Source: Hyphomicrobiales bacterium
GTDB lineage: Bacteria > Pseudomonadota > Alphaproteobacteria > Rhizobiales > Rhizobiaceae
Reading direction: 5' to 3'
Assembly (NCBI GenBank): GCA_003577315.1
Contig: QEVK01000001.1
Location: 1-64,000 of the forward strand
Length of the DNA stretch: 64,000 nucleotides
Positions 48,188 through 58,037 of this stretch are shown in pieces; positions within the stretch are counted from its first letter, which is position 1, and every line of letters starts with the position of its first letter. The translations under genes and the position numbers were made by a program. Below the pieces are notes generated by a model that saw only the letters and a list, made by a program, of their open reading frames with translations, was not told the DNA's origin and did not search any database.

Positions 48188-49360
48188 ATGAAAGCCGTTG
48201 CCGCCGCCCTCGTCTCGATGCTTGCAGCCGCCCTTCCCGCCTCGGCGCAGGAGTGCGGCACCGACTTCGCCGCCTGGAAGGAGGGCATGGCGGCGGAGGC
48301 GCGGGCGGCCGGCGTCGGCGAGCGCGGGCTTACCGCGCTCGGCGGCGCGCGCATCGACCAGCGCGTGCTGTCGCGCGACCGGGCACAGGGCGTCTTCACC
48401 CAGACCTTCATCGAGTTCTCCGGCCGCATGATCAACGAGTACCGGCTGACCAACGGCGCGGCGAACCTGAAGAAACATGCCGGCGTCTTCGCCAGGGCCG
48501 AGCGCGACTACGGCGTGCCGGGGCCGGTCATCGCCGCCTTCTGGGCGCTGGAGACCGATTTCGGCGCCGTGCAGGGCGACTTCCGCACGCTCGACGCGCT
48601 GGTGACGCTGGCGCACGACTGCCGCCGGCCGCATCTGTTCCGGCCGCAGGTGGTGCCGCTGCTCACGCTCATCGACAGCGGCACGCTGCCGGCCGACGTG
48701 CAGGGCGCCTGGGCGGGCGAGATCGGCCAGACGCAGATGCTGCCCTCCGACATCCTCACCAGGGGCGTCGACGGCGACGGCGACGGCAAGGTGGACGTGC
48801 GCCGCTCCGCGCCCGACGTGATCCTGACTACCGCCAACAAGATCCGCTCGCGCGGCTGGCGGCCGGGCGAGCCGTGGATGGAGGAGGTGCGGGTTCCCGC
48901 GCAGATGCCCTGGGAGGAGACCGGACGCCTCAACAAGCTGCCGGTCGCGCAATGGTCGGCCTGGGGCGTGACGAAGCGCGACGGCAGCCCCCTCGACGCC
49001 GGCAGGCCGGCGGCCGGGCTCGCCCTGCCGATGGGCCACAAGGGGCCGGCCTTCCTCGTCTACGACAATTTCGACATCTATCTCGAATGGAACCAGTCGA
49101 TCGTCTACACGCTGACGGCGGCCAACCTCGCCACCCGCCTCGCCGGCGCGCCGAAATTCGATCCGCGCAGTCCCGAGGAAGGGCTGGTCGGCGAAACCAT
49201 GAAGCTGTTGCAGCAGAAGCTGGAGGCGCGCGGCCACGACGTCGGCGGCATCGACGGCATTCTCGGCCAGAAGACGCGCGATGCCGTCAGGCTGGAGCAG
49301 ATGCGCATCGGCCTGCCGGCCGACGGCTGGCCGACGCCGGCATTGCTGGCCAACCTGTAG
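48188..49360 (+). CDS. Lytic murein transglycosylase B family with peptidoglycan-binding domain
   Basis: A 390-residue exported protein. A signal peptide (1-20, ending PASAQ) precedes the MltB domain with catalytic Glu122 in AAFWALETDFGAVQG and GEIGQTQMLPSDIL, and the C-terminal peptidoglycan-binding domain (about 325-390, GIDGILGQKTRDAVRLEQ). The second ATG (48188) was chosen because GGAG lies 7 bases ahead, against 1 base for the ATG at 48182. Confidence 0.93.
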   Translation: MKAVAAALVSMLAAALPASAQECGTDFAAWKEGMAAEARAAGVGERGLTALGGARIDQRVLSRDRAQGVFTQTFIEFSGRMINEYRLTNGAANLKKHAGVFARAERDYGVPGPVIAAFWALETDFGAVQGDFRTLDALVTLAHDCRRPHLFRPQVVPLLTLIDSGTLPADVQGAWAGEIGQTQMLPSDILTRGVDGDGDGKVDVRRSAPDVILTTANKIRSRGWRPGEPWMEEVRVPAQMPWEETGRLNKLPVAQWSAWGVTKRDGSPLDAGRPAAGLALPMGHKGPAFLVYDNFDIYLEWNQSIVYTLTAANLATRLAGAPKFDPRSPEEGLVGETMKLLQQKLEARGHDVGGIDGILGQKTRDAVRLEQMRIGLPADGWPTPALLANL

Positions 49361-49376
49361 GCCCGCTCTATCTTTT

Positions 49377-49434
49377 TGTTTTAGCCGCATTTATGCGACG
49401 TCAAGTGATTCCACTTGACGGCAAGATGCTCTAG
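49377..49434. repeat. Dispersed intergenic repeat, copy B
   Basis: Matches copy A at 16533-16588. It contains a perfect 9-bp stem CGTCAAGTG/CACTTGACG (49399-49407, 49412-49420) with an ATTC loop and an AT-rich head GCATTTATGC. Its end supplies the TAG stop of the downstream small membrane-protein gene. Confidence 0.75.
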
Positions 49435-49631
49435 CCCAGCCATGCCACGCCGAGGACGACGAGCCCGAAGACGACGATGAAGGCGACGCCGAACATCCTG
49501 AAGGCGCGCTCGTCGGCATGGGAGACCTGCTCGTCATAGGCGGCATCGCCCATCTCCTCGCGCGCAAGCCGCTCCCGGAGCTTGCTCGCCGCATCGTCCC
49601 CGTGCTGGAACTGCCTGTATTCCCCGGACAT
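49431..49631 (-). CDS. Small single-pass membrane protein
   Basis: A 66-residue protein with a hydrophilic N-terminal part (SGEYRQFQHGDDAASKLRER) and a C-terminal membrane helix (about 45-64, FGVAFIVVFGLVVLGVAWLG). The stop codon falls in the intergenic repeat. It lies 18 bp downstream of the decarboxylase gene, so the two are likely co-transcribed. No known family recognised. Confidence 0.65.
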   Translation of the reverse strand: MSGEYRQFQHGDDAASKLRERLAREEMGDAAYDEQVSHADERAFRMFGVAFIVVFGLVVLGVAWLG

Positions 49632-49649
49632 GATCGCTCCCGCGCCGCG

Positions 49650-50870
49650 TCAATCCGCCATCGTCTCCAGGCTCGCAAAACCCTCCGGCATTCCGCCTTC
49701 GTCGAACGGCGTCGTCACCTCGACGAAATCGTCGGGGTAGAAGCCGTTGAAGCGGGTCCTCAGCGACAGCGAATAGGCCCCGATATGGCCGATCTCGATC
49801 CAGTCGCCGGTGTCGACCGTCTCGGGCAGCCAGAACGGCCGCGACAGGATGTCGACGGAATCGCATGTCGCGCCGCAGACCTTGAACGGGACGATGGCGT
49901 CGCGGTCGCCGTTGCGGCTGCGGATCGCCGGATCGGGGATGAAGCGGGCCGGCAGCGTGATCTTGCCGGTCCACGAATCCGACAGCGACGCCCAGATGCC
50001 GTCGTTGATGTAGAGCCGCCGGCCCTTGCGCAACAGCACCCGCACGATCAGCGAGAAGGCGCGGGCGACGATCACCCGGCCGGGCTCCGCCACCAGCGGC
50101 GTTTGGGCAAAGCCCCATTCGTCGAGGTCGGCGCGCAGCCGCGCCATGATCTCGTCGAGCGAGGGCATCTGCGGCTTCCTGCGGTTGGGGTCGTGGCCGT
50201 ACTCCGCCGGGAAGCCGCCGCCGACGTCGAGCCCGGCGATCTCGGCGCTGGCGCGGTTCCTCACCCAGTCGGCAGAGGCCAGCGCCCGCTCGTAGGTGTC
50301 GGGGTCCTCGATCTGGCTGCCGACATGGAAGCAGATGCCGACCTTGAAGCCGGCGCGCGCCAGCCGGTCGATCAGCTCGACGGCGGCGGCCGGCCCGGCG
50401 CCGAACTTCTTGGACAGCTCGTAGGCGGCGCTGCCCTTGGTCTGGATGCGCACGAACACGGTGATCGTGCCGGGGTCGATGTCGAGCGCGCGCACCACCC
50501 GCGTCAGCTTGGCGATCTCGTCCTCGTGGTCGACGGCGATGGTGCGGATGCCGTATTCCTCCAGCGCCAGCCGGATATGCGACTGCGCCTTGACCGGGTG
50601 CATGTAGAGCATCTCGGCATCGGGGGCGACCTCGCGCACGGCGGCGAACTCGCCGGGCGAGGCCACATCGAAGGCGGTGACGCCGGCTTCGGCCAACGCC
50701 CTGAGCACCATCGTCTCGCCATTGGTCTTGACCGCGTAGGCGGTCTTGCCGGGAAACATCGCCATGAAGCGACGGCAATCCTGTCTCAGCACCTGCGGAC
50801 GGAAGCAGTAGACGGGATCGTCCGGCCGAAGCGCGAGCGCCGCCTCGCGCGCATTCTCGAATCGCTGCAA
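49650..50870 (-). CDS. Type III PLP-dependent decarboxylase (ornithine/diamino acid type)
   Basis: A 406-residue protein of the alanine racemase-fold decarboxylases. PLP Lys48 lies in YAVKTN, the phosphate loop is DVGGGFP, and Cys336-Asp337 in VCGATCDSVD complete the active site. It fits ornithine or lysine/ornithine decarboxylase, giving putrescine or cadaverine. The start is TTG, with AGGAGGAG five bases ahead; no ATG is near. Confidence 0.9.
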   Translation of the reverse strand: MQRFENAREAALALRPDDPVYCFRPQVLRQDCRRFMAMFPGKTAYAVKTNGETMVLRALAEAGVTAFDVASPGEFAAVREVAPDAEMLYMHPVKAQSHIRLALEEYGIRTIAVDHEDEIAKLTRVVRALDIDPGTITVFVRIQTKGSAAYELSKKFGAGPAAAVELIDRLARAGFKVGICFHVGSQIEDPDTYERALASADWVRNRASAEIAGLDVGGGFPAEYGHDPNRRKPQMPSLDEIMARLRADLDEWGFAQTPLVAEPGRVIVARAFSLIVRVLLRKGRRLYINDGIWASLSDSWTGKITLPARFIPDPAIRSRNGDRDAIVPFKVCGATCDSVDILSRPFWLPETVDTGDWIEIGHIGAYSLSLRTRFNGFYPDDFVEVTTPFDEGGMPEGFASLETMAD

Positions 50871-51118
50871 GGATGCTCCTCCTGTCGTGGGAGGCAGACC
50901 CTACCAGCCGCAAGGCCGCCGAGAAAGCGCGATGCCGCGCCGCGCCGGCCGGCGCTCCCCCGCCGCCGGACGGGATTTCGCCGCGGCGCGGCGCCCGGGC
51001 CGCCGCCATATTTTTTCACAGGCGGACCTGCCCGGATTCCTCGTGAAAAAACAGGCGGCTGCCTCCTGCCGGCGGGGGCATTTTCCAGAGCCATGCCGCA
51101 TCGCAGCACAAGATGTGC

Positions 51119-51146
51119 TTGCCATGGAACCGATCCGACCTAGACT
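51119..51146 (+). promoter_or_regulatory. Possible promoter of the 28-residue membrane protein
   Basis: TTGCCA (51119-51124), 16-bp spacer, TAGACT (51141-51146), 31 bp before the ATG at 51177. Moderate match. Confidence 0.4.
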
Positions 51147-51176
51147 CTGGCCCAGTCCGCAGAGGAGATTACGCCA

Positions 51177-51263
51177 ATGGGACTTGCACGACCGCTCAAT
51201 GCGTTGATGTTCTGTGCCGCGTTCGCCTTCGTTGGCGCTCTGATAATGGGCTTCCTTCCCTGA
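51177..51263 (+). CDS. Tiny membrane protein (28 residues)
   Basis: MGLARPLNALMFCAAFAFVG then ALIMGFLP: one membrane helix and almost nothing else. The ATG follows AGAGGAG, a candidate promoter precedes it and a strong terminator follows at 51321-51350, so it looks like a genuine monocistronic gene. Function unknown; small helices like this often bind larger membrane complexes. Confidence 0.6.
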   Translation: MGLARPLNALMFCAAFAFVGALIMGFLP

Positions 51264-51320
51264 AGCCGGCACGGCGCCGCAGGAGGCGCCTGGTTCCTCA
51301 GGCAATAACGGACTGACGGG

Positions 51321-51350
51321 AAGGCCGGGCGAAAGCCCGGCCTTCTTCAC
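51321..51350 (+). terminator. Rho-independent terminator
   Basis: A 10-bp perfect stem AAGGCCGGGC/GCCCGGCCTT with a GAAA tetraloop and a CTTC tail. It follows the tiny membrane-protein gene and may also stop leftward read-through from metF. Confidence 0.85.
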
Positions 51351-51439
51351 GTCCGGCCATGAAACCGGCGAAAACGGACGGATACGGAAAGCAGGCGCAA
51401 ACGCCCGCCGCTCGGGCTCCGGCTCTCAGGCCCAGCCCT

Positions 51440-52342
51440 TCAGGCCGCGGCCGCCGTCTGCGGCCGCACGCCGATCAGGTGGCAGATGGCGAAGGCGAGG
51501 TCGGCGCGGTTCATGGTGTAGAAGTGGAACTCCTCGACGCCGCGCTCGACGAGGTCGAGCACCTGTTCCGCCGCGATGGCCGAGGCCACCAGCGCATGCG
51601 TCTGCGGGTCCTCCTCCAGCCCCTCGAAGCGGCCGGCGACCCACGCCGGGACATGCGCGCCGCAGCGCCCGGCGAAGCCCGCCACCTGCCTGAAATTGTG
51701 GATCGGCAGGATGCCCGGCACGATGGGGATATAGATGCCGGCGCGGCGCACGCGCTCGACATAGCGCTCGTAGAGGTCGTTGTCGAAGAAGAACTGGGTG
51801 ATGGCGCGCGTCGCGCCGTTGTCGACCTTGCGCTTGAGCATGTCGATGTCGGTGGCGAAGTCGGCGCTTTCGGGGTGCTTCTCCGGGTAGGCGGAGACCG
51901 ACACCTCGAAATCGCCGATGCGGCGGATCGCGGCGGTGAGCTCGGCGCCGTTGGAATAGCCGTCGAGGTGCGGCCGGTAGGCCGCGCCGACGCCGGCCAC
52001 CGGGTCGCCGCGCAGCGCCACGAAGCGCGACACGCCCATGGCCGCGAAGTCGCGGATGACGGCATCGACCTCGGCGCGCGTGGCGTCGACGCAGGTCAGG
52101 TGCGCCGCCGGCTTCAGCGCCGTCTCGCGCAGGATACGCCCGACCGTGCGCGCCGTGCGCTCGCGCGTCGAGCCGCCGGCGCCGTAGGTGACGGAGACGT
52201 AGGCCGGCGAGAGCGGCTCCAGCCGCGTGACGGTCTCCCACAGCCGGCTCTCCATCTCGTCGGTCTTCGGCGGGAAGAACTCGAAGGAGACGTTGATCCG
52301 GCCGCCGGCGTCGGGGCGGCGGGAAAGGCGGGGATCGGCCAT
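51440..52342 (-). CDS. metF: Methylenetetrahydrofolate reductase
   Basis: A 300-residue TIM-barrel flavoprotein. FEFFPPKTDEMESRLW, YVSVTYGAGGSTRERT, HLTCVDATR, ALRGDP and ITQFFFDNDLYERYV are the family motifs. It makes 5-methyl-THF for methionine synthesis. The ATG shares a base with the upstream regulator stop (TGATG), so both genes form one operon. Confidence 0.96.
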   Translation of the reverse strand: MADPRLSRRPDAGGRINVSFEFFPPKTDEMESRLWETVTRLEPLSPAYVSVTYGAGGSTRERTARTVGRILRETALKPAAHLTCVDATRAEVDAVIRDFAAMGVSRFVALRGDPVAGVGAAYRPHLDGYSNGAELTAAIRRIGDFEVSVSAYPEKHPESADFATDIDMLKRKVDNGATRAITQFFFDNDLYERYVERVRRAGIYIPIVPGILPIHNFRQVAGFAGRCGAHVPAWVAGRFEGLEEDPQTHALVASAIAAEQVLDLVERGVEEFHFYTMNRADLAFAICHLIGVRPQTAAAA

Positions 52343-53358
52343 CAGGCGGTCTCCTTGGCTTCGGTCCGGGCGGCTTGGGAGGGATCGGCGACCAGCACGC
52401 GCCGGTCGCGCGCCAGCCACAGCTTGACGGTGAGGCCGCCGGCGTCGGCCGGCGCGAAGGTGCGGTCGGCCTCCAGCTCGAGCCCCGCCTCCTCCAGCCA
52501 GTCGCCGATCTGGCGGTCGGAGAAGCCAAGGCGGACATGGGCGTGCGCCTCGCGCAGGAACTCGTGCGCGTGCGGCGCGAAGTCGACGATGATCAGCCGG
52601 CCGGACGGCCGCAGCAGCCGCGCCGCCTCGCGGATCGCCGCGCCCGGCTCGTCGAGATAGTGCAGCACCTGGTGCATGGTGATGAGGTCGAAGCCGTCGC
52701 GCTCGACCGGCGGCGCATAGATGTCGCCCTGGCGCACCTGCGCGTGGGCGATGTCGGCGCGGTCGAGATTGGCGCGCGCCACCGTCAGCATCTCGCGCGA
52801 CAGGTCGATGCCGACGCCGCGGCGGTAGAGCGGCGAAAACAGCTCGAGCAGCCGGCCGGTGCCGGTGCCGAGGTCGAGCATCGACTGGAACGGCCGGGCG
52901 CCGACCAGCTCCTTCATCGCCGCCTCCACCGCGCCGTCCGGCGCGTGCAGCGAGCGTATCCGGTCCCAGCTCGCCGCATTGGCGCTGAAATAGTCGGCCG
53001 CCCGCTCCTGCCGCTTGCGCTTGACCGCCTCCAGCCGCTCGCGGTCGCGCTCGACCACCGGGTCGGACGGGTCGATGCGGCCGACGATGCCGGCGAGGAA
53101 ATCGCGCGCCGCCTCGCCGTCCGACAGGCGGAAGAACGCCCAGGAGCCCTCCTGGTAGCGCTCGATCAGATGCGCCTCCATCAACAGCTTGAGGTGGCGC
53201 GAGACGCGCGGCTGCGACTGGGCGAGGATTTCGGTGAGGTCGGTGACGGTCAGGTCGCCGCGCGCCAGGAGCAGCAGGATGCGCAGCCGGCTGGATTCGG
53301 CCGCCGCCTTCATTGTATCAACCATGGCGTTGAGGTCGGTCGCGGTGCGCGTCAGCAT
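52342..53358 (-). CDS. ArsR-family regulator fused to a SAM-dependent methyltransferase (SamR-type)
   Basis: A 338-residue fusion. Residues about 12-95 form an ArsR winged helix (SSRLRILLLLARGDLTVTDL, SQPRVSRHLKLL); residues about 125-338 form a class I methyltransferase with LDLGTGTGRLLELF, VGIDLSREML and HQVLHYLDEPGAA. ArsR-methyltransferase fusions beside metF act as methionine-cycle regulators in alphaproteobacteria, sensing SAM or SAH. A palindromic operator lies 16 bp upstream of the ATG, which follows GGAGGGCAGG. Confidence 0.88.
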   Translation of the reverse strand: MLTRTATDLNAMVDTMKAAAESSRLRILLLLARGDLTVTDLTEILAQSQPRVSRHLKLLMEAHLIERYQEGSWAFFRLSDGEAARDFLAGIVGRIDPSDPVVERDRERLEAVKRKRQERAADYFSANAASWDRIRSLHAPDGAVEAAMKELVGARPFQSMLDLGTGTGRLLELFSPLYRRGVGIDLSREMLTVARANLDRADIAHAQVRQGDIYAPPVERDGFDLITMHQVLHYLDEPGAAIREAARLLRPSGRLIIVDFAPHAHEFLREAHAHVRLGFSDRQIGDWLEEAGLELEADRTFAPADAGGLTVKLWLARDRRVLVADPSQAARTEAKETA

Positions 53359-53373
53359 CCTGCCCTCCGAAAC

Positions 53374-53393
53374 ATATAAAGATATATTTATAT
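53374..53393. promoter_or_regulatory. Palindromic operator of the ArsR-methyltransferase/metF operon
   Basis: ATATAAAGATATATTTATAT: perfect 7-bp arms ATATAAA/TTTATAT around GATATA, a 20-bp AT-only (but one G) island in GC-rich DNA. A -35-like TTGCAT (53408-53413) with 17-bp spacing puts a -10-like TAAATA inside it, so the regulator would block its own promoter. Confidence 0.7.
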
Positions 53394-53468
53394 CGATCTC
53401 GCACCGCATGCAAGCGCGATGTCGCTGCAAGGCAAGAAACGGGCGCATACGCGCCACGAGGTGGCAGC

Positions 53469-53999
53469 ATGGACGGCGACGGCATCCGAACGAGGCCCGA
53501 CGACACTGACAGGCGCGACGGCGAGGTGGCCCTGCCCTTCGACCCCGCAGACAGGGCGACGGACGCCGGGCTGGTGTTCATCGGCCGGGTCCGCTCGCCA
53601 TGGACGAGCCGGCGGGAATGCCCGCGCCACGTCGTCGCCGCGCGCGAGGCGGGACGGCCGGCGCAAATCGAGATCGACGCCGACTATCGCGCCGGCCTTT
53701 CCGGGCTGGAGGAAGCGGGCCACGTCATCGTGCTCACCTGGCTCGACCGCTCGCGCCGCGACCTGATCGTGCAGAAGCCGCGCCATGCGGAGACGCCGCG
53801 CGGCACCTTCGCCCTGCGCTCGCCGGTCCGGCCCAATCCCATCGGGCTTCACGTCGTGCGCCTGACCGGGCTCGACGCCGCGTCGGGCATTCTCCATCTC
53901 GACGCGATCGACGTTCTCGACGGCACGCCGGTGCTCGACGTCAAGCCGTACTTTTCCGCCACCGACGCCGTGGTCGGCGCGCCGGCAGCCGGCCCATGA
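53469..53999 (+). CDS. trmO: tRNA (N6-threonylcarbamoyladenosine37-N6)-methyltransferase TrmO
   Basis: A 176-residue protein of the TsaA/TrmO family (SAM-dependent, beta-barrel). FIGRVRSPWTSRRECP, DYRAGLSGLEEAGHVIVLTW, TPRGTFALRSPVRPNPIGLH and DGTPVLDVKPYF are the family motifs. It methylates t6A37 of tRNA-Thr. It is divergent from the ArsR-fusion gene and overlaps the DUF2293 gene by four bases. Confidence 0.92.
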   Translation: MDGDGIRTRPDDTDRRDGEVALPFDPADRATDAGLVFIGRVRSPWTSRRECPRHVVAAREAGRPAQIEIDADYRAGLSGLEEAGHVIVLTWLDRSRRDLIVQKPRHAETPRGTFALRSPVRPNPIGLHVVRLTGLDAASGILHLDAIDVLDGTPVLDVKPYFSATDAVVGAPAAGP

Positions 54000-54301
54000 C
54001 GGCCGCGACCGCGCGCAGGCGCGCCCTTGCCAGGGCGCTGACGGCGCTCCTGCCCATGGCGCCCTATTCCGACATCGAGGCGATCCGGCAGGCGGCGGGC
54101 GCGCGCGACATGCGCGAGCTGCCGGCGCCCATCGCGGTGTGGCTGGCGACCGTCGCCCATGTCCGCCACGCGCATACCGACTACGACCGGCTGCTCGACG
54201 AGGGCTACGACCGCGACGCCGCCCGCTTCTTCGTCGTCGGCCAGATCAACGAGACGCTGACGCGCTGGCGCGCGACGCGATTGATCGAAGATAGCGAGTA
54301 G
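53996..54301 (+). CDS. DUF2293 family protein
   Basis: A 101-residue protein: LMPMAPYSDIEAIRQAA-like start, AVWLATVAHVRHAHTDYDRL and EGYDRDAARFFVVGQINETL are typical of DUF2293 proteins. Function unknown. The TAG stop and last residues (EDSE) are contributed by the first heptamers of the repeat at 54293, so the C-terminus could change length if the repeat slips. Confidence 0.8.
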   Translation: MTAATARRRALARALTALLPMAPYSDIEAIRQAAGARDMRELPAPIAVWLATVAHVRHAHTDYDRLLDEGYDRDAARFFVVGQINETLTRWRATRLIEDSE

Positions 54302-54416
54302 CGAGTAGCGAGTAGCGAGTAGCCAGTAGAAAGGGTCAGAGCCTTCGGCGAAGGCAATCCCTATTCCCTATTCCCTATTCCCTATTCGCTACTCGCTATT
54401 CGCTACTCGCTACTCG
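54293..54416. repeat. Heptanucleotide repeat arrays forming a large inverted repeat
   Basis: Left array: AGCGAGT x4 then AGCCAGT (54293-54327). Right array: CTATTCC x3, CTATTCG, CTACTCG, CTATTCG, CTACTCG x2 (54361-54416). AGCGAGT is the reverse complement of ACTCGCT in the right array, so the arms can pair into a long hairpin around a GCCTTC/GAAGGC core. It lies between convergent genes. Confidence 0.85.
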
Positions 54417-54423
54417 CTCCCTT

Positions 54424-55545
54424 TCACATCATCCTCAACAGCGCGCCGCCGATCGAGTAGCCCGCGCCGTAGGTGCAAAGCAGGCCGTAATCGCCGGCCT
54501 TCATGTCGCGATGGTTCTGCGCCAGCGCCACCACCGCGCCGGCGGCCGCCGTGTTGCCCATCTCCTCCAGCACCATCGGCGCGACGTCGTGGCCGATCTC
54601 GCGCCCGAAGGCGAGCTTGAGGATCATCTGGTTCATGCGCGCGTTGGCCTGGTGCAGCCAGAAGCGGCGCACGGTCTCGGGCGTGCGGCCGTGCTCGGCC
54701 AGGAAATCGACGATGAAGCGGTGGCTGGCCACCGTCACGTCCTTGAACACGCGGTTGCCCTGCTGCTTGATGAGCTTGCCCTCGGCGGGGATGACGCCGA
54801 CATCCTCCTGCGCCGCCCGGTTGAGATAGCTGAAGTTCGAGCGGATGTTGTTCGAGAACTGGGTCCAGTTGCGCGTGTCGAGCACCTCGAAGCGGCCGGG
54901 CCGCGTCTCGCCCTCGGCCGCCGCCTCGACCAGCAGCGCGGTGGCCGCGTCGCCGAAGATGAAATGCGTCTGCCGGTCGCGGAAGTTGAGATGCGCGGTG
55001 ATCAGCTCCGGCGTGACCACCAGCGCCCGCCGGTGCGCGCCGGCGCGCACGAGGTTGAACGCGGTGTGGAGGCCGGCCGCCGCAGAGGAGCAGCCGAGCG
55101 ACAGGTCGAAGGCCGCGCCCTGCGCGCCGATCTCCTGCTGGATCTCGATGCCGATAGAGGGATAGAGCCGTTGCAGATGCGAGGAGGCGCAGATGACGAG
55201 GTCGACGCTCCCGGCCGCCACGCCGGCATCCTCCAGCGCCGCGCGCGCCGCCGAGGCGCCGAACTCGGCCAGCACCGACAGCGCGTCGTCGTCGCGCTCG
55301 GGAATGCGCGGCGCCATGCGCTCGACCTCGAGGATGCCCTCGCGCGTGTGGACGTGGCGTCGCCTGATGCCCGAGGCATGGTAGATGAAATCGGCGCTCG
55401 ACTTCTGCAGCGGCTCCTGCCCGCCCGCCAGCCGCGCGACGTTCTCGCGGTCCACCCACAGGTTGAAGCACTCGACCAGTTCCTCGTTGGAGATCGAGGC
55501 CGGCGGGATGGTGACGCCGATGCCGCTGATGATGACGCGATTCAT
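54424..55545 (-). CDS. Beta-ketoacyl-ACP synthase III-like protein
   Basis: A 373-residue thiolase-fold enzyme with the KAS III triad: Cys152 (SLGCSSAAAG), His in WLHQANARM and Asn in EEMGNTAAAGAV. It is longer than housekeeping FabH (about 320), with extra N-terminal residues. It stands alone, with no plsX or fab genes nearby, so it may condense a special starter unit. TPELITAHLNFRDRQTHFIF is intact. Confidence 0.85.
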   Translation of the reverse strand: MNRVIISGIGVTIPPASISNEELVECFNLWVDRENVARLAGGQEPLQKSSADFIYHASGIRRRHVHTREGILEVERMAPRIPERDDDALSVLAEFGASAARAALEDAGVAAGSVDLVICASSHLQRLYPSIGIEIQQEIGAQGAAFDLSLGCSSAAAGLHTAFNLVRAGAHRRALVVTPELITAHLNFRDRQTHFIFGDAATALLVEAAAEGETRPGRFEVLDTRNWTQFSNNIRSNFSYLNRAAQEDVGVIPAEGKLIKQQGNRVFKDVTVASHRFIVDFLAEHGRTPETVRRFWLHQANARMNQMILKLAFGREIGHDVAPMVLEEMGNTAAAGAVVALAQNHRDMKAGDYGLLCTYGAGYSIGGALLRMM

Positions 55546-55671
55546 TGCCCTGTCCCGAACGTGCGGCGTTGTGCGCGGCCGGACCGCCGCCCGCCGCGGC
55601 TGCCCAAATTAGGCCGATTGCGTTTACGCCAGCTTAACCGTGCCGTCGAGACGGGGCGGTCCCGGCAGGTC

Positions 55672-57321
<1,650 letters not shown>

Positions 57322-57435
57322 GGCGCGCGAAGACTCCGTTGTTCCGTGCGGGAGGAGAATGGTCGGCGCGTATGTAGGCCATAGCGCGGGCAAGGGCAAT
57401 CCGCGCCTGTGGCGCGCGGGGAGGCAATCCGCGGG

Positions 57436-57858
57436 CTATTGGGCGGCGCGCACCGGGCCGGGCGGCGGCGGCGCGGCGGCGGGCCGCTGCGCCGCCGACG
57501 AAGCCGCGTCGGGCGCGGCCGTGGCGCAATGGCCGGCGCGCATCGCGCCCTCGATGGCGATGATCTCCCCCTTGTGCTGGGCCACGAGCCCTTCCTTGTC
57601 GCCGCCGGAGAGCGAGCTGACCGGCACGCCGATCAGGAACACGCCGACGGCGTCGCCGGTGGCCGCCTGCGTCTGCTGCTTCGACACCGCCTCGAGCGCC
57701 TCCGACGAGCGCCGGTGCTCGGCGGCGAGCTGCTCGCAGGAAAGGCCGGAATAGGCGTTCGCCGGCATGGCGATCGGCGCGATCGCGTCCGGGTTCTTCG
57801 CGCACCCCGCCACCGCCGTCGCAATCAGCGCGACCAGCGCCACCCCGCCCGTTCTCAT
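57436..57858 (-). CDS. Lipoprotein of unknown function
   Basis: A 140-residue precursor with lipobox AVAGCAK (Cys19), a helical part (SCEQLAAEHRRSSEALEAVS), a short hydrophobic stretch (VGVFLIGVPVSSL, about 71-83) and a Pro/Ala-rich tail. The Cys-Glu-Gln-Leu and GDxxxxGVFLIGVP pattern recurs in rhizobial lipoproteins of unknown role. It is divergent from the curlin gene. Confidence 0.75.
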   Translation of the reverse strand: MRTGGVALVALIATAVAGCAKNPDAIAPIAMPANAYSGLSCEQLAAEHRRSSEALEAVSKQQTQAATGDAVGVFLIGVPVSSLSGGDKEGLVAQHKGEIIAIEGAMRAGHCATAAPDAASSAAQRPAAAPPPPGPVRAAQ

Positions 57859-57933
57859 GCCTGCCTCCCCGATGCCCTGCCCTCAAGTCAACGGCTTCCC
57901 GCCCGGCGCGTCAAGCGCGGCGGCGGCCGTTTT

Positions 57934-57965
57934 CGCTGAACCGCGGCTGAACGCGCGGTTCAGCG
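57934..57965. promoter_or_regulatory. 12-bp inverted repeat upstream of the first curlin gene
   Basis: CGCTGAACCGCG (57934-57945) and CGCGGTTCAGCG (57954-57965) form a perfect 12-bp dyad with an 8-nt loop that itself contains GCTGAAC. It lies about 73 bp before the curlin ATG and could be an operator. Confidence 0.5.
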
Positions 57966-58037
57966 CGGGTTCCGGCCGGCTGCGCGATTGTCGGGGCGTT
58001 CACACGGCATCCCGCCCCATCGAAGGAGGAACTGGAA

